Below, piece after piece: positions 44,204 to 53,910 of a stretch of DNA of 64,000 nucleotides. Every line of letters starts with the position of its first letter. The first letter of the stretch is position 1. Both the position numbers and the translations under genes were made by a program. The notes beneath the pieces were generated by a model. It worked only from the letters and a program-made list of their open reading frames with translations. It did no database searches and was not told the origin of the DNA. Origin of the DNA: Paludibacter propionicigenes WB4 (lineage in GTDB: Bacteria > Bacteroidota > Bacteroidia > Bacteroidales > Paludibacteraceae); contig NC_014734.1 of NCBI RefSeq assembly GCF_000183135.1, forward strand, positions 3,410,001-3,474,000, written 5' to 3'.

Positions 44204-44824
44204 ATGAAAATCAAAATCTGCGGGATGAAAATCCCTGAAAATATATATGCAATTGCGGAGTTGAAGCCCGATTTTATGGGTTTCATTTTTTACCCCAAGT
44301 CACCACGCTATGCTGAACCGTTGGATATGGAGGCATTAAAGGCATTGCCCAGGCGAATTTTGAAAATAGGTGTTTTTGTAAATGCGTCGTTGGATGATAT
44401 GCTGACTGCGATAAAAAAATACGCGCTCAACGGAGTACAATTGCACGGCACAGAGTCTGAAGATATTTGTTATACCTTAAAAATGGCAGGTTTGCTTGTA
44501 TTTAAAGCATTCCCGGTGGCTGAGGTATCTGATTTTGATGCAACAGACAGATACGAAGGTACCTGCGACTTTTTTTTGTTTGATACGAAAACCAAAGAGT
44601 ATGGAGGCTCGGGTGTGAAGTTCGACTGGAGAATGTTGGAGAGCTATAAAGGTGAAACGGCTTTTTTGCTGAGTGGTGGAATTTCTGCCGATGACGCGGA
44701 TGCCATACGTGCCATCAATCATCCAAAGTTCACCGGAATTGACCTGAATAGTAAGTTTGAGGTGGAACCGGGACTTAAAGATATTGATTTACTAAAGAGT
44801 TTTTTGAAAGAGATAGGAAAATGA
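44204..44824 (+). CDS. trpF: Phosphoribosylanthranilate isomerase
   Basis: A 206-residue TIM barrel performing the Amadori rearrangement of PRA to CdRP. KICGMKIPENI (2-14 with the catalytic Cys), MGFIFYPKSPRYAEP (about 28-42), GVFVNASLDDM, VQLHGTESED and the C-terminal LLSGGISADDADAI and FTGIDLNSKFEVEPGLKD (catalytic Asp) are present. Monofunctional, separate from trpC. I use ATG 44204; a TTG two codons earlier is not needed. The following spacer carries two repeat families. Confidence 0.95.
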   Translation: MKIKICGMKIPENIYAIAELKPDFMGFIFYPKSPRYAEPLDMEALKALPRRILKIGVFVNASLDDMLTAIKKYALNGVQLHGTESEDICYTLKMAGLLVFKAFPVAEVSDFDATDRYEGTCDFFLFDTKTKEYGGSGVKFDWRMLESYKGETAFLLSGGISADDADAIRAINHPKFTGIDLNSKFEVEPGLKDIDLLKSFLKEIGK

Positions 44825-44829
44825 TAGTT

Positions 44830-44857
44830 GCTTCGCGATATTAGCTTCGCTGATATT
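44830..44857 (+). repeat. Mini-hairpin/GATATT repeat, trpF-trpA spacer
   Basis: GCTTCGC-GATATT and AGCTTCGCT-GATATT in direct succession, 5 bases after the trpF stop. It is the third copy of the family in the window. Confidence 0.7.
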
Positions 44858-44877
44858 AATTGTAAATAAAATATATA

Positions 44878-44900
44878 GGACTGGAGACCGGTGTCTGTCG
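44878..44900 (+). repeat. GACTGGAGACCGG repeat before trpA
   Basis: GGACTGGAGACCGGTGTCTG lies 22 bases before the trpA ATG. It shares GGAGACCGG with the element before trpE. Confidence 0.5.
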
Positions 44901-44921
44901 TCCGTTGTCAAAATAGAAATC

Positions 44922-45692
44922 ATGAACAGAATCAATCAATTATTCGAACAAAAGAAGGAAAACATCCTTTCGGTATATTTTACTGCCGGTTTTCCAAAGC
45001 TGGAGGACACCCTGCCAACACTAAAATGCCTTCAGGCAAATGGTGTGGATTTGGTGGAAATCGGAGTGCCATTTTCCGATCCGTTGGCCGACGGAATTGT
45101 GATACAAAACAGCAGTCAGCAAGCTCTACGAAACGGTATGAGCATCCGCAAGCTTTTCGACCAACTCACATCCGTTCGGGCAGACATTCATATTCCATTA
45201 ATCATGATGGGCTATCTGAATCCCATTATGCAGTTTGGTTTTGAGACGTTTTGTGCCGAATGTGCCAGAGTAGGAGTGGACGGTATGATCATTCCCGATC
45301 TGCCCATGGTCGACTACATCAACCAATACAAAGCCATTGCCGAGCGCTATGGATTGGAATTTATTTTCCTTATTACGCCCGAAACTTCGGAAGAACGTAT
45401 CCGTGAAATCGACAGTCATACCAACGGATTTATCTATATGGTTTCGTCGGCAGCCGTTACAGGGACGCAAAATTCGTTCGACACGAAGGTAGATTACTTT
45501 AACCGCATCAACTCGATGAACCTGAAAAATCCGCGCCTGATTGGCTTTGGAATCTCCAATAAATCAACCCGCGATATGGTGAACCGCTATTCTTCAGGAG
45601 CCATTATTGGTAGTGCTTTTATCAAAGCACTTGAAGAAACGCAGGATGTAGAGAAAGGGGTGAAACTGCTGTTGGACAAATTGGAAGAGTAA
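44922..45692 (+). CDS. trpA: Tryptophan synthase alpha chain
   Basis: A 256-residue TIM barrel that cleaves indole-3-glycerol phosphate and channels indole to TrpB. VDLVEIGVPFSDPLADGIVIQNSSQQALRNG (about 41-71) contains the catalytic Glu and Asp; MMGYLNPIMQFG, GMIIPDLPMVD and FIYMVSSAAVTGTQNSFD follow, with IGFGISNKSTRDMV near 205. It is the last gene of the operon, followed by a bidirectional terminator. Unusually, trpB is at the far 5' end rather than beside trpA, as is common in Bacteroidales. Confidence 0.95.
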   Translation: MNRINQLFEQKKENILSVYFTAGFPKLEDTLPTLKCLQANGVDLVEIGVPFSDPLADGIVIQNSSQQALRNGMSIRKLFDQLTSVRADIHIPLIMMGYLNPIMQFGFETFCAECARVGVDGMIIPDLPMVDYINQYKAIAERYGLEFIFLITPETSEERIREIDSHTNGFIYMVSSAAVTGTQNSFDTKVDYFNRINSMNLKNPRLIGFGISNKSTRDMVNRYSSGAIIGSAFIKALEETQDVEKGVKLLLDKLEE

Positions 45693-45733
45693 TCTTAATA
45701 GGTCTTCGAGGTCTTAATTGCGATTGATAAAAC

Positions 45734-45770
45734 AAAAAATGCCGAACTCGTAATGAGTCCGGCATTTTTT
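45734..45770. terminator. Bidirectional terminator between trpA and infB
   Basis: AAAAAATGCCG and CGGCATTTTTT form the outer stem with an inner ACTC/GAGT pairing. It can end the trp operon from the left and infB from the right. Confidence 0.85.
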
Positions 45771-45797
45771 ATAATATAATTCGTGTTTACTATTAAT

Positions 45798-45837
45798 TGA
45801 TCACTGATCACTGCTAACTGATCACTGCTAACTGTTA
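45798..45837. repeat. 14-bp direct repeat at the infB stop
   Basis: Two exact copies of TGATCACTGCTAAC (45805-45818 and 45819-45832) preceded by a partial TGATCAC. The array ends at the infB stop codon (45835-45837). Confidence 0.75.
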
Positions 45838-48800
45838 CAGTGTTTTTCTCACTTCCGTTTCTTCGTAGCTTTCTACTATATCGCCCACCTGAATGTCGTT
45901 GTAGTTTTTGATATTCAAACCACATTCGTAGTTTGTACCTACTTCTTTCACGTCGTCTTTAAAACGTTTGAGCGAGTCAAGCTCACCGGTATAGACTACG
46001 ATACCATCGCGGATGATACGAATTTTGTTAGAACGTTTAATCTTACCTTCGCGAACCAAACATCCGGCCACTGTACCCACTTTGGTGATTTTAAATACTT
46101 CGCGAATTTCAACCGTGGCGGTGATTTCTTCCTTGATTTCGGGCGAAAGCATACCTTCCATAGCCGATTTGATTTCTTCAATCGCGTCGTAGATGATAGA
46201 ATAAAGTCGGATATCGATTTCTTCTTTTTCAGCAATTTTACGAGCCGAAGTAGTAGGGCGAACCTGGAAACCGCAAATGATAGCATTAGAAGCAGCTGCC
46301 AGCAAAATATCCGAATCGGAAATGGCACCCACCGCTTTGTGTATTACATTTACCTGAATATTTTCTGTTGACAGGTTAATCAGTGCATCCGATAAAGCTT
46401 CTACCGAACCATCCACGTCACCTTTCACAATGATATTCAATTCCTTGAAATCGCCAAGTGCTATACGGCGACCCAGTTCGTCGAGCGTAAAGTGTTTCTT
46501 GGTACGCAGGCTTTGTTCGCGTTGGAGTTGCTCACGTTTATTGGCAATCTCGCGCGCCTCGTGTTCAGAGTTCATCACGTTGAAGTTATCACCCGCCTGA
46601 GGTGCTCCGTTTAATCCGAGTATCAAAGCCGGTTCTCCCGGTAGTACTTCTTTTATGCGTTGGTTACGTTCGTTGAACATAGCCTTTATTCTACCAAAGT
46701 TAGTTCCTGCCAATACCACATCTCCCTGATGCAATGTTCCGTTCTGAATCAGGATGGTTGAAACATATCCACGTCCTTTGTCCAGTGTCGATTCTATCAC
46801 CGAACCAATAGCACGCTTGCCCGGGTTGGCTTTCAGCTCAAGCAGTTCGGCTTCGAGCAATACTTTTTCAAGCAACTCGGCCACTCCATCGCCTTTTTTG
46901 GCTGATATATCCTGCGATTGGTATTTACCACCCCAGTCTTCAACCAAATAATTCATTTGAGCCAGCGTTTCCTTTATTTTTTCAGGATTTGCACCCGGTT
47001 TATCTACCTTGTTGATTGCAAAAATCATAGGCACATTGGCTGCTGCTGCGTGGTTAATCGCTTCAATGGTTTGAGGCATGACGTTATCGTCGGCAGCTAC
47101 TATGATAATAGCGATATCAGTTACTTTCGCACCACGGGCACGCATAGCCGTAAATGCTTCGTGACCCGGAGTATCAAGGAAAGTGATTCGTTGACCGTTT
47201 TCCAACTTCACATTGTATGCTCCGATGTGCTGAGTTATACCACCGGCTTCACCGGCAATCACATTTGTTTTCCGAATGTGGTCGAGCAAGGATGTTTTAC
47301 CGTGGTCAACGTGTCCCATTACAGTCACAATTGGAGCGCGTGGCAACAAATCTTCTTCGTTATCTGCTTCTTCCTCTCCAATAGCTTCAATTACGTCGGC
47401 ACTTACATATTCTGTTGTAAAGCCGAATTCTTCAGCCACAATATTAATTGTCTCAGCATCCAAACGCTGGTTGATAGAAACCATCAAACCAATGTTCATA
47501 CAGGTTGCAATAACCTGATTAACCGAAACGTCCATCATTACAGCCAGTTCGCTAGCCGTTACGAATTCGGTCAGTTTAATTACGCTTTCTTCGTCACGCT
47601 CACGTTGTGCCTGCTCTTGTTGACGTGCACTGTTGATATCACGTTTATCACGACGGTATTTTGACCCTTTGCCTTTTTTGTTGGCACCCGAAAGACGGGC
47701 TAAGGTTTCTTTTATTTGTTTCTGTACATCTTCTTCGTTGACAACGGTTTTAATCGATTTTTTCAAACGATCTCTATTTGGTGTCGGTTTAGCTGCACCT
47801 CCGCCACCACCGGTAGTTCCCGGAGTCACCTTTTTCGGGTGAGCAAAGCCTTGTGTAGCTCCATTTGCCTGAGGTACCTTGGTAATGTCAACTTTCTGGT
47901 TGGAGAAGCGTTCACGTTTTTTCTTCGGATGTGCCGATGCAGGATCAGCAGCAACCTCGGCAGCCGTACGCAGGATTTTCTTCTCGCCTGCGATAAATGG
48001 TTTTTTGCCGTCTAGTTTATTTTTGTCTTCACGCTCTTTGCGTTTCTGTTCTTTTGTTTTAGGTTTTGGACGGGTGCTTTGATTCAGCAGATCCAAATCA
48101 ATGGTTCCGATAACCACAGGAGCAACATCGATAGTGGGGCGAGTCAATGAGAATATTTCATCCTCATCATTGTCGTTGTTATCTTTCGCCGGAGTGTTTA
48201 CTTCGGCAGGCTCAGTTTCTTCTTTTAATTTGAACTTTTTAATCGGTTTAATAAGTTCTATTTTAGGTTCGGAAATTACTTTTTCTTCTTTTTCAGCTAC
48301 TTTCGGTTCTTCTTTTTCTTCAACCAAAGTTACTACCGGAGCTGTTTTAGGTTCTACCGTAACTTCAGGTTCTGCTTTCTGTACCGGCGGTGTTACAATT
48401 TCTTCCTTCTTTTCAGTAACCGGAGCTTCGGCAGCCTTGATTTCTTGTACTTCTACAGGTTTGATAACCTCAGCTTTTTCAATAATTTTTTCTTCTGCTA
48501 CGGGTTTCTCAACCACTATAGACTTTTCTGCAACCGGTGCTTGTGTTGGTACTTCAGGTTTCGTTTCCGGATGTTTGCTTTTTGCATTCAAATCTATATG
48601 TCCAACGGATTTGAAATGCGGTAACTGTTCTTCTGGAATTGAAATATGAATAGTTTCTGCAGATTTTTCAGCAGGTTTTGGTTGGTTATAACCTTCTATG
48701 GAAACAGTTGCAGCCTTCTCTTTGAGCTGGCGCTCCTGACTCAAGCGCTCCGATTCTATTTTCAGAGCCATATCTTTATTAAATTCTTTCGCTAACAAAA

Positions 48801-48930
48801 GGTGTAAGTCATCGGATAATTTCAAATTAGGGTCGACGACGATTTTATGACCTTTTTTCGCCAAAAATTCAACGGCAGTGGTCATTCCAACGTTCAAATC
48901 TTTACAGGCTTTACTTAATCTTATGGACAT
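45835..48930 (-). CDS. infB: Translation initiation factor IF-2
   Basis: A 1031-residue GTPase that delivers initiator tRNA to the ribosome. The N-terminal IF2_N module (1-55) is followed by a long Glu/Lys/Pro-rich low-complexity region (about 90-390) and a basic stretch. The G domain starts near 537 ([24 protein letters not shown]), followed by domains II, III and IV (to KTL). The length is at the upper end for the family because of the N-terminal expansion, normal for Bacteroidetes. Last gene of rimP-nusA-infB. Confidence 0.96.
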   Translation of the reverse strand: MSIRLSKACKDLNVGMTTAVEFLAKKGHKIVVDPNLKLSDDLHLLLAKEFNKDMALKIESERLSQERQLKEKAATVSIEGYNQPKPAEKSAETIHISIPEEQLPHFKSVGHIDLNAKSKHPETKPEVPTQAPVAEKSIVVEKPVAEEKIIEKAEVIKPVEVQEIKAAEAPVTEKKEEIVTPPVQKAEPEVTVEPKTAPVVTLVEEKEEPKVAEKEEKVISEPKIELIKPIKKFKLKEETEPAEVNTPAKDNNDNDEDEIFSLTRPTIDVAPVVIGTIDLDLLNQSTRPKPKTKEQKRKEREDKNKLDGKKPFIAGEKKILRTAAEVAADPASAHPKKKRERFSNQKVDITKVPQANGATQGFAHPKKVTPGTTGGGGGAAKPTPNRDRLKKSIKTVVNEEDVQKQIKETLARLSGANKKGKGSKYRRDKRDINSARQQEQAQRERDEESVIKLTEFVTASELAVMMDVSVNQVIATCMNIGLMVSINQRLDAETINIVAEEFGFTTEYVSADVIEAIGEEEADNEEDLLPRAPIVTVMGHVDHGKTSLLDHIRKTNVIAGEAGGITQHIGAYNVKLENGQRITFLDTPGHEAFTAMRARGAKVTDIAIIIVAADDNVMPQTIEAINHAAAANVPMIFAINKVDKPGANPEKIKETLAQMNYLVEDWGGKYQSQDISAKKGDGVAELLEKVLLEAELLELKANPGKRAIGSVIESTLDKGRGYVSTILIQNGTLHQGDVVLAGTNFGRIKAMFNERNQRIKEVLPGEPALILGLNGAPQAGDNFNVMNSEHEAREIANKREQLQREQSLRTKKHFTLDELGRRIALGDFKELNIIVKGDVDGSVEALSDALINLSTENIQVNVIHKAVGAISDSDILLAAASNAIICGFQVRPTTSARKIAEKEEIDIRLYSIIYDAIEEIKSAMEGMLSPEIKEEITATVEIREVFKITKVGTVAGCLVREGKIKRSNKIRIIRDGIVVYTGELDSLKRFKDDVKEVGTNYECGLNIKNYNDIQVGDIVESYEETEVRKTL

Positions 48931-49028
48931 ATTCTATTTTCAGTTTTCTGTTTTTTTAGTCTTCGGATATATCATCCGTTCTGAATTTTAGCTGATATTT
49001 TGCTATCGCTAAACATACTATGGTTTTC

Positions 49029-50294
49029 TTAGGCTTCTTCTTCATCTTCAAATTCTGCTGCTAAAATAGCCAGAACTTCGTCGATGGTTTCTTCTTCAAG
49101 GTCGGTGCGACGAACCAGATCCTGACGAGATATTGCCAACACACTTTTTGCAGTATCGCATCCTATTGCCTTAAGTGCGTCAATAACCCATTGATCAATT
49201 TCATCGCTGAATTCATCCAGGTAAATATCTTCGCTTTCTGTATCTTCGTCCATTTCGCGGAATACATCAAGGGTATAGCCTGAAAGCATTCCGGCCAGCT
49301 TGATATTCAATCCACCTTTTCCGATAGCTTGCGAAACTTCTTCGGGTTTCAGGTAAATTTCAGCTTTTTTCTCTGCTTCATTCAGTCTGATTGAAGATAT
49401 CTTCGCAGGACTCAATGCACGTGAAATAAATAGATTTACATTATTGGTGTAGTTTATTACATCTATATTTTCGTTACGCAACTCACGAACAATGCCGTGG
49501 ATACGAGAACCTTTTACGCCTACACAAGCTCCAACCGGATCAATGCGGTCGTCGTATGATTCAACGGCCACTTTAGCACGCTCGCCGGGAATACGGGCAA
49601 TTTTTTTAATTGTGATTAGGCCTTCATGAATTTCAGGAACTTCCAGTTCAAAAAGTCTCTCCAAAAACACCGGTGATATACGTGACAAGATAATTTTAGG
49701 GTTATTATTCTTGTTTTCAACCATGGCTACTACTGCACGCACTGTATCACCTTTACGGTAGAAATCCGTTGGGATTTGCTCTGTTTTTGGCAAATATAGT
49801 TCGTTGCCTTCATCGTCTATCAGCAACATTTCTTTTTTCCAGATTTGATACAGCTCGGCACTAACAATCTGACCGACCTTTTCACTGTACTTGCTGAAAA
49901 CGTTGTCTTTTTGCAGTTCAAGTATTTTTGACGACAAAGTCTGACGAAGAGTCAGAATGGCGCGGCGTCCGAAGCTAAGAAAGTCAACCGTATCCGTTAC
50001 GTCTTCGTCTATTTCATAATCCTCATCAATTTTCTTTGCCTCAGTCAAAGATATCTGGAGGTTAGGATCTGTCAAATCTTCATCAGCCACCACAGTACGA
50101 TTACGATAGATTTCAAAGTCGCCCTTGTCGGGGTTGATAATCACATCATAATTTTCGTCGGTACCAAACAATTTCGAAATCACATTACGGAATGACTCTT
50201 CCATTACACTGATTAATGTACTTCTGTCGATGCTTTTTAGCTCTTTGAACTCCGAAAAAGTATCAATTAAGCTAATAGTTTCTTTTTTGCTCAT
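49029..50294 (-). CDS. nusA: Transcription elongation/termination factor NusA
   Basis: A 421-residue RNA polymerase-binding factor. N-terminal domain (1-130), S1 domain (about 140-205; GQIVSAELYQIWKKEMLLIDDEGNELYLP), two KH domains (about 235-345; DPVGACVGVKGSRIHGIVREL and ISSIRLNEAEKKAEIYLKPEEVSQAIGKGGLNIKLAG) and an acidic C terminus that binds other factors. Bacteroidetes NusA lacks the second acidic repeat of E. coli, as here. Between rimP (3 bases) and infB (98 bases). Confidence 0.95.
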   Translation of the reverse strand: MSKKETISLIDTFSEFKELKSIDRSTLISVMEESFRNVISKLFGTDENYDVIINPDKGDFEIYRNRTVVADEDLTDPNLQISLTEAKKIDEDYEIDEDVTDTVDFLSFGRRAILTLRQTLSSKILELQKDNVFSKYSEKVGQIVSAELYQIWKKEMLLIDDEGNELYLPKTEQIPTDFYRKGDTVRAVVAMVENKNNNPKIILSRISPVFLERLFELEVPEIHEGLITIKKIARIPGERAKVAVESYDDRIDPVGACVGVKGSRIHGIVRELRNENIDVINYTNNVNLFISRALSPAKISSIRLNEAEKKAEIYLKPEEVSQAIGKGGLNIKLAGMLSGYTLDVFREMDEDTESEDIYLDEFSDEIDQWVIDALKAIGCDTAKSVLAISRQDLVRRTDLEEETIDEVLAILAAEFEDEEEA

Positions 50295-50297
50295 GGC

Positions 50298-50771
50298 TTA
50301 TTTGAATCTAATAATATATTTTGTGTATTTAATATCTTCATAAGAGAACGTTACATCCTCAATGATTGTAGTTTTACGCTTGGCTCCTTCAGGTTTTTCT
50401 GTTTTTTCGATTTCCAGTACGAAATTATCCTCATGTACTTCTTTCAAAACACCCGAAAGTTTTTTTCCGCCTTTTGTCAATGTTTCGACCTCGTTGCCGA
50501 TGTTTTTTTCGTATTGTTTTAAAACCTTGAATGGCTCAGTGAGTCCTGCCGAACTAACTTCCAGTTCAAAATCCTCTACTTCCCTGTCAAATTGAGATTC
50601 AATATGACGATTTAGCTCAGCACAAAACTCAAGCGAAACACCATCAAAAGAGTCTATTTCTACAGAAATTCTGTTATCCTGAGTGACTTTTACATCTACG
50701 AGATAATAGTCTGTGTTATCAAGATAGTTTTCAACTATCTGATTTATAGTTGTTTTTAAAATCATAGTCAT
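50298..50771 (-). CDS. rimP: Ribosome maturation factor RimP
   Basis: A 157-residue protein for 30S subunit assembly. YLVDVKVTQDNRISVEIDSFDGVSLEFCAELNRHIE (about 23-58) is the N-terminal domain core, LEVSSAGLTEPFK (about 73-85) is the signature, and the C-terminal SH3-like domain follows. It is the first gene of the classic rimP-nusA-infB cluster. Met1 or Met3 may be used. A strong promoter lies at 50828-50859. Confidence 0.93.
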   Translation of the reverse strand: MTMILKTTINQIVENYLDNTDYYLVDVKVTQDNRISVEIDSFDGVSLEFCAELNRHIESQFDREVEDFELEVSSAGLTEPFKVLKQYEKNIGNEVETLTKGGKKLSGVLKEVHEDNFVLEIEKTEKPEGAKRKTTIIEDVTFSYEDIKYTKYIIRFK

Positions 50772-50827
50772 GTTATACTAACAAACGAGGGGACTGTTGT
50801 CCCCTCCTCCGTATCCTATTTCGATTG

Positions 50828-50859
50828 CAAAAGTACAAAATAATTCTTTATAATACAAA
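50828..50859 (-). promoter_or_regulatory. Predicted promoter of rimP-nusA-infB
   Basis: On the minus strand TTTG (50856-50859), a 20-base spacer and TACTTTTG (50828-50835), 57 bases before the rimP start. Confidence 0.65.
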
Positions 50860-51016
50860 GATTTAATACAAAAAATAATTGCTTGTATGATAGTAATTTG
50901 TACAGTATGTTTCGAATTCAACGGCAAAACAAAAATTAAATGAATCTACTATAGCAGTTTTTTCTGCCTAAAAGCTATCTTTGTCACTTAATTAAAAACT
51001 GCATAATAATACAAGC

Positions 51017-52081
51017 ATGTATAAAATTCTATCAGTCAATCCAGGCTCAACATCGACAAAGTTTGCTGTTTACGAAGATGAAACATTAGTATGTCTCCAT
51101 ACAATCCGGCATTCGGTTCAGGACTTAAAACCGTTTAAAACCCTGTTCGATCAATATGAGTTTCGCAAAACATTGATGCTCGATTATTTGAAAAACGATG
51201 GTATAGATTTATCCGATTTGTCGGCTGTTGTCGGGCGCGGTGGTATGGTGAGGCCGTTGGAGTCGGGGGTTTATGCGGTGAATGATAAACTGTTGTCCGA
51301 CCTGAAAGCTTCGCATTCTGCGGAGCATGCCAGCAATTTGGGAGGGGTTATTGCTTTTGAAATAGCCGAAAATATACCTAATTGTCAGGCTTTTATTGCT
51401 GATCCTGTCGTTGTAGACGAATTGCAGGATGTGGCCAGAGTAAGTGGATTGCCCGAAATACCTCGCATATCAATGTTTCACGCTTTAAACCATAAAGCTA
51501 TTGCCCGAAAATATGCTGCGGCTACAGGCATGTCGTATGAAAATCTGAAACTGGTAATTGCGCATTTGGGTGGTGGAATTTCAGTGGCTGCGCATTCTTA
51601 TGGAAAAGTAATCGATACCAATCAGGGATTGGACGGATATGGTCCGTTTTCGCCCGAACGTGCAGGAACAATAGATGCAGGCAGGTTAGTAGATATGTGT
51701 TTCGAAGGGAAATATACGCAAGCTCAAATTAAAAAGATGCTTGTCGGAAATGGTGGATTAATGGCTCATTTGGGATTGAGCGATGTGCAAAAAATAGAGC
51801 TAAAGATTAAAGCTGGTGATGAAAATGCAGATTTGATTTTGCAAGCTATGGCATATAATGTGGGGAAAGAAATAGGTTCTATGTTGGCTGTTTTATCGGG
51901 AAATGTGGACGCAGTTATTCTTACAGGCGGTATAGCTCGAAGTAAATTTGTGGTGGATTATATTAAAGATATGATTTCAGCTATGGCGAAGGTTGTTGTT
52001 TATCCGGGCGAAGATGAAATGGAAGCGCTTGCAATGAGTGGCTTACGGGTGCTCAGGGGAGAAAAAAGCAAAGTGTATTAA
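51017..52081 (+). CDS. buk: Butyrate kinase
   Basis: A 354-residue acetokinase-superfamily enzyme interconverting butyryl phosphate and butyrate with ATP. LSVNPGSTSTKFAVYEDE (4-21) and VVGRGGMVRPLESGVY (about 72-87) begin the first domain; IAHLGGGISVAAHSYGKVIDTNQGLDGYGPFSPERAGTID (about 178-217) and VILTGGIARSKFVVDYI (about 298-314) are the nucleotide-binding parts. Branched-chain acids are alternative substrates. Its usual partner, phosphotransbutyrylase, is not adjacent. The last 4 bases overlap the stop of the convergent exosortase gene. Confidence 0.92.
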   Translation: MYKILSVNPGSTSTKFAVYEDETLVCLHTIRHSVQDLKPFKTLFDQYEFRKTLMLDYLKNDGIDLSDLSAVVGRGGMVRPLESGVYAVNDKLLSDLKASHSAEHASNLGGVIAFEIAENIPNCQAFIADPVVVDELQDVARVSGLPEIPRISMFHALNHKAIARKYAAATGMSYENLKLVIAHLGGGISVAAHSYGKVIDTNQGLDGYGPFSPERAGTIDAGRLVDMCFEGKYTQAQIKKMLVGNGGLMAHLGLSDVQKIELKIKAGDENADLILQAMAYNVGKEIGSMLAVLSGNVDAVILTGGIARSKFVVDYIKDMISAMAKVVVYPGEDEMEALAMSGLRVLRGEKSKVY

Positions 52082-52686
52082 TTGTTGGTAGATTCCGTCT
52101 TGGATTTATCGCTTTCTTTTCTTGGAGCAATTTTTTCTTCCCAGAATACCCACATTAGGAAAATTATTCCGTAGAAAATATATTTAAAGGCATATTCGTG
52201 TAGAAAAGCAAACCAGTCGGGATGATTCTTAATAGCAGCAATGATGAATGAAATCCTGAATATATTAAACAGATAGACAACGCATAAACCCAGCGGTATA
52301 TACCATAGTTTTTTCTTCCATGGGCCACGGTAAAAAGCGATTATACAGAAAAAAATATACGCTTGTTTTAGCCCCGTGCAAGCCCATATTATGAGTACCG
52401 AGCGTCCATTCGGATGACTGATTGAATTATCGGGTTTTAGTTTTACATCCCAACCGATTGTATTTAGTGCAAATTCACATGCATGAGCCACATTGCGGGC
52501 AGCGTAGGTGAAAGGGGCGGAAATATCCCAACCCCAGAATGTTACCGATGAATTCAAATTTGCTGCTTCGTCGCCCAGTATATTGTATTTCCAGAAAAAA
52601 TTAGCCACCATCAGAATAACTGCAAAAAAAATAACACCTCGAAAGGGTTCTAATTTTTCAGGAAGTTTGATGGGTTGTAATTTCAT
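52078..52686 (-). CDS. Exosortase/archaeosortase family protein
   Basis: A 202-residue multi-pass membrane cysteine protease-like transpeptidase. About six hydrophobic segments are present; the expected catalytic residues can be placed as Cys103 (IIWACTGLKQ), Arg144 (NIFRISFI) and His163 (FLHEYAFKYIFYG). The basic C-terminal tail is cytoplasmic. Exosortases cleave C-terminal sorting tripartite signals of exported proteins; no obvious target or polysaccharide locus is nearby. It lies between buk and tsaD and starts 33 bases after tsaD ends, on the same strand. Confidence 0.82.
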   Translation of the reverse strand: MKLQPIKLPEKLEPFRGVIFFAVILMVANFFWKYNILGDEAANLNSSVTFWGWDISAPFTYAARNVAHACEFALNTIGWDVKLKPDNSISHPNGRSVLIIWACTGLKQAYIFFCIIAFYRGPWKKKLWYIPLGLCVVYLFNIFRISFIIAAIKNHPDWFAFLHEYAFKYIFYGIIFLMWVFWEEKIAPRKESDKSKTESTNN

Positions 52687-52719
52687 AAGCTTTTGAAACT
52701 AATTTTTTTGATGACAATA

Positions 52720-53748
52720 TCAGAATTTGTCGGAAACGCGTGCAAAAGGCACTTCTTCTATCGAACAAAAATCATTGTGTTGATATTTGAAGTAACCGGT
52801 AATGGCAATCATGGCTGCATTGTCGGTCGTAAATGCAAATGGTGGAATGTACACTTCCCAGTTGTGTTTTACTCCAAAGTCCAGAAAGGCCTGACGCAGA
52901 GCTGAATTGGCAGATACTCCTCCAGCTACAGCCACTTGTCGGATGTTTAATTCGCTGGCAGCTTTTCGGAGTTTATTCATCAAAATATCTACCACAGTTG
53001 CCTGAAGCGACGCACAAAGATCGTTCAGGTTTTCTTCCACAAAGTTTGGATTCTCTTTTATTTTATCTCTGAGCAGATATAAAAAGGATGTTTTTAGCCC
53101 GCTGAAACTGTAGTTATATCCCGGAATCTGAGGTTTGTTGAACGTGAAAGCTTTTGGATTTCCCTCTTTTGCCAGACGGTCAATGTGTGGTCCGCCGGGA
53201 TAGGGTAATCCCATGACTTTTGCACATTTATCAAATGCTTCGCCGGCTGCGTCGTCTATGGTTTGTCCAATTACTTCCATGTCGTTGTAGGCTTTTACCA
53301 ATACAATTTGGGAGTTGCCACCTGAAACCAGTAAGCATAAAAACGGAAATTCAGGACGTCGTTCATCGGGTTTACCCTCACTGATATAATGAGCAAGCAC
53401 ATGGGCTTGCAAGTGATTGACATCGACAAGCGGAAGGTTCAGTGCCTGAGCAAATCCTTTGGCAAATGATGTTCCGACCAGTAGCGACCCCAACAGTCCC
53501 GGTCCACGGGTAAAAGCAATGGCACTCAACTCCGATTTTTCAATTCCGGCACGTTTAAGAGCCTCGTGTACAACAGGGATAATGTTGAGTTGATGAGCCC
53601 GGGATGCCAGCTCGGGAACTACGCCACCAAAACTGGTGTGAACTGCCTGGCTTGCAATCACGTTTGAAAGCATTACTCCATCGCGAATGACAGCTGCTGA
53701 AGTGTCATCGCAGGATGATTCAATGCCTAATATAATTGTTGAATTCAT
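52720..53748 (-). CDS. tsaD: tRNA N6-threonylcarbamoyladenosine transferase TsaD
   Basis: A 342-residue ASKHA-fold protein that completes t6A37 on ANN-decoding tRNAs with TsaB and TsaE. LGIESSCDDTSAAV (6-19), the metal-binding HLQAHVLAHY (HxxxH, about 111-120), PGGPHIDRLA (about 183-192) and GGVSANSALR (about 270-279) identify it. The start is the ATG at 53746-53748; the frame continues upstream 21 codons but overlaps the divergent region. TsaB and TsaE are elsewhere. Confidence 0.96.
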   Translation of the reverse strand: MNSTIILGIESSCDDTSAAVIRDGVMLSNVIASQAVHTSFGGVVPELASRAHQLNIIPVVHEALKRAGIEKSELSAIAFTRGPGLLGSLLVGTSFAKGFAQALNLPLVDVNHLQAHVLAHYISEGKPDERRPEFPFLCLLVSGGNSQIVLVKAYNDMEVIGQTIDDAAGEAFDKCAKVMGLPYPGGPHIDRLAKEGNPKAFTFNKPQIPGYNYSFSGLKTSFLYLLRDKIKENPNFVEENLNDLCASLQATVVDILMNKLRKAASELNIRQVAVAGGVSANSALRQAFLDFGVKHNWEVYIPPFAFTTDNAAMIAITGYFKYQHNDFCSIEEVPFARVSDKF

Positions 53749-53859
53749 TTTCTTATTTGTATGGTATATTGATGAACAGCTTTTCATTTTTTGTCTACTG
53801 CCTGTTGGCACAACAATTGCTATTCAATCTTTTTTATTTGGTTTGTTGAAACCGTTTCC

Positions 53860-53891
53860 TTGCGTTATTCACGAATTATTATTTACTTTTG
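53860..53891 (+). promoter_or_regulatory. Predicted promoter of the TamB-like gene
   Basis: TTG at 53860-53862, a 21-base spacer and TACTTTTG at 53884-53891. Transcription would begin near 53896, downstream of every in-frame TTG that could extend the protein. Confidence 0.5.
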
Positions 53892-53910
53892 CGAAACAAA
53901 GTTCAAAGGT

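Noticed and set aside
46918-47664. 248-residue plus-strand frame opposite infB
   Set aside because: It lies wholly inside infB, has no family-like sequence and reflects codon bias of the opposite strand.
48101-48649. 182-residue Ser/Thr-rich frame opposite infB
   Set aside because: It mirrors the low-complexity Glu/Lys/Pro region of IF-2 on the other strand.
53791-53910. Longer N terminus of the TamB-like protein from TTG 53791
   Set aside because: It would place about 40 unrelated residues before the membrane anchor and starts upstream of the predicted promoter.
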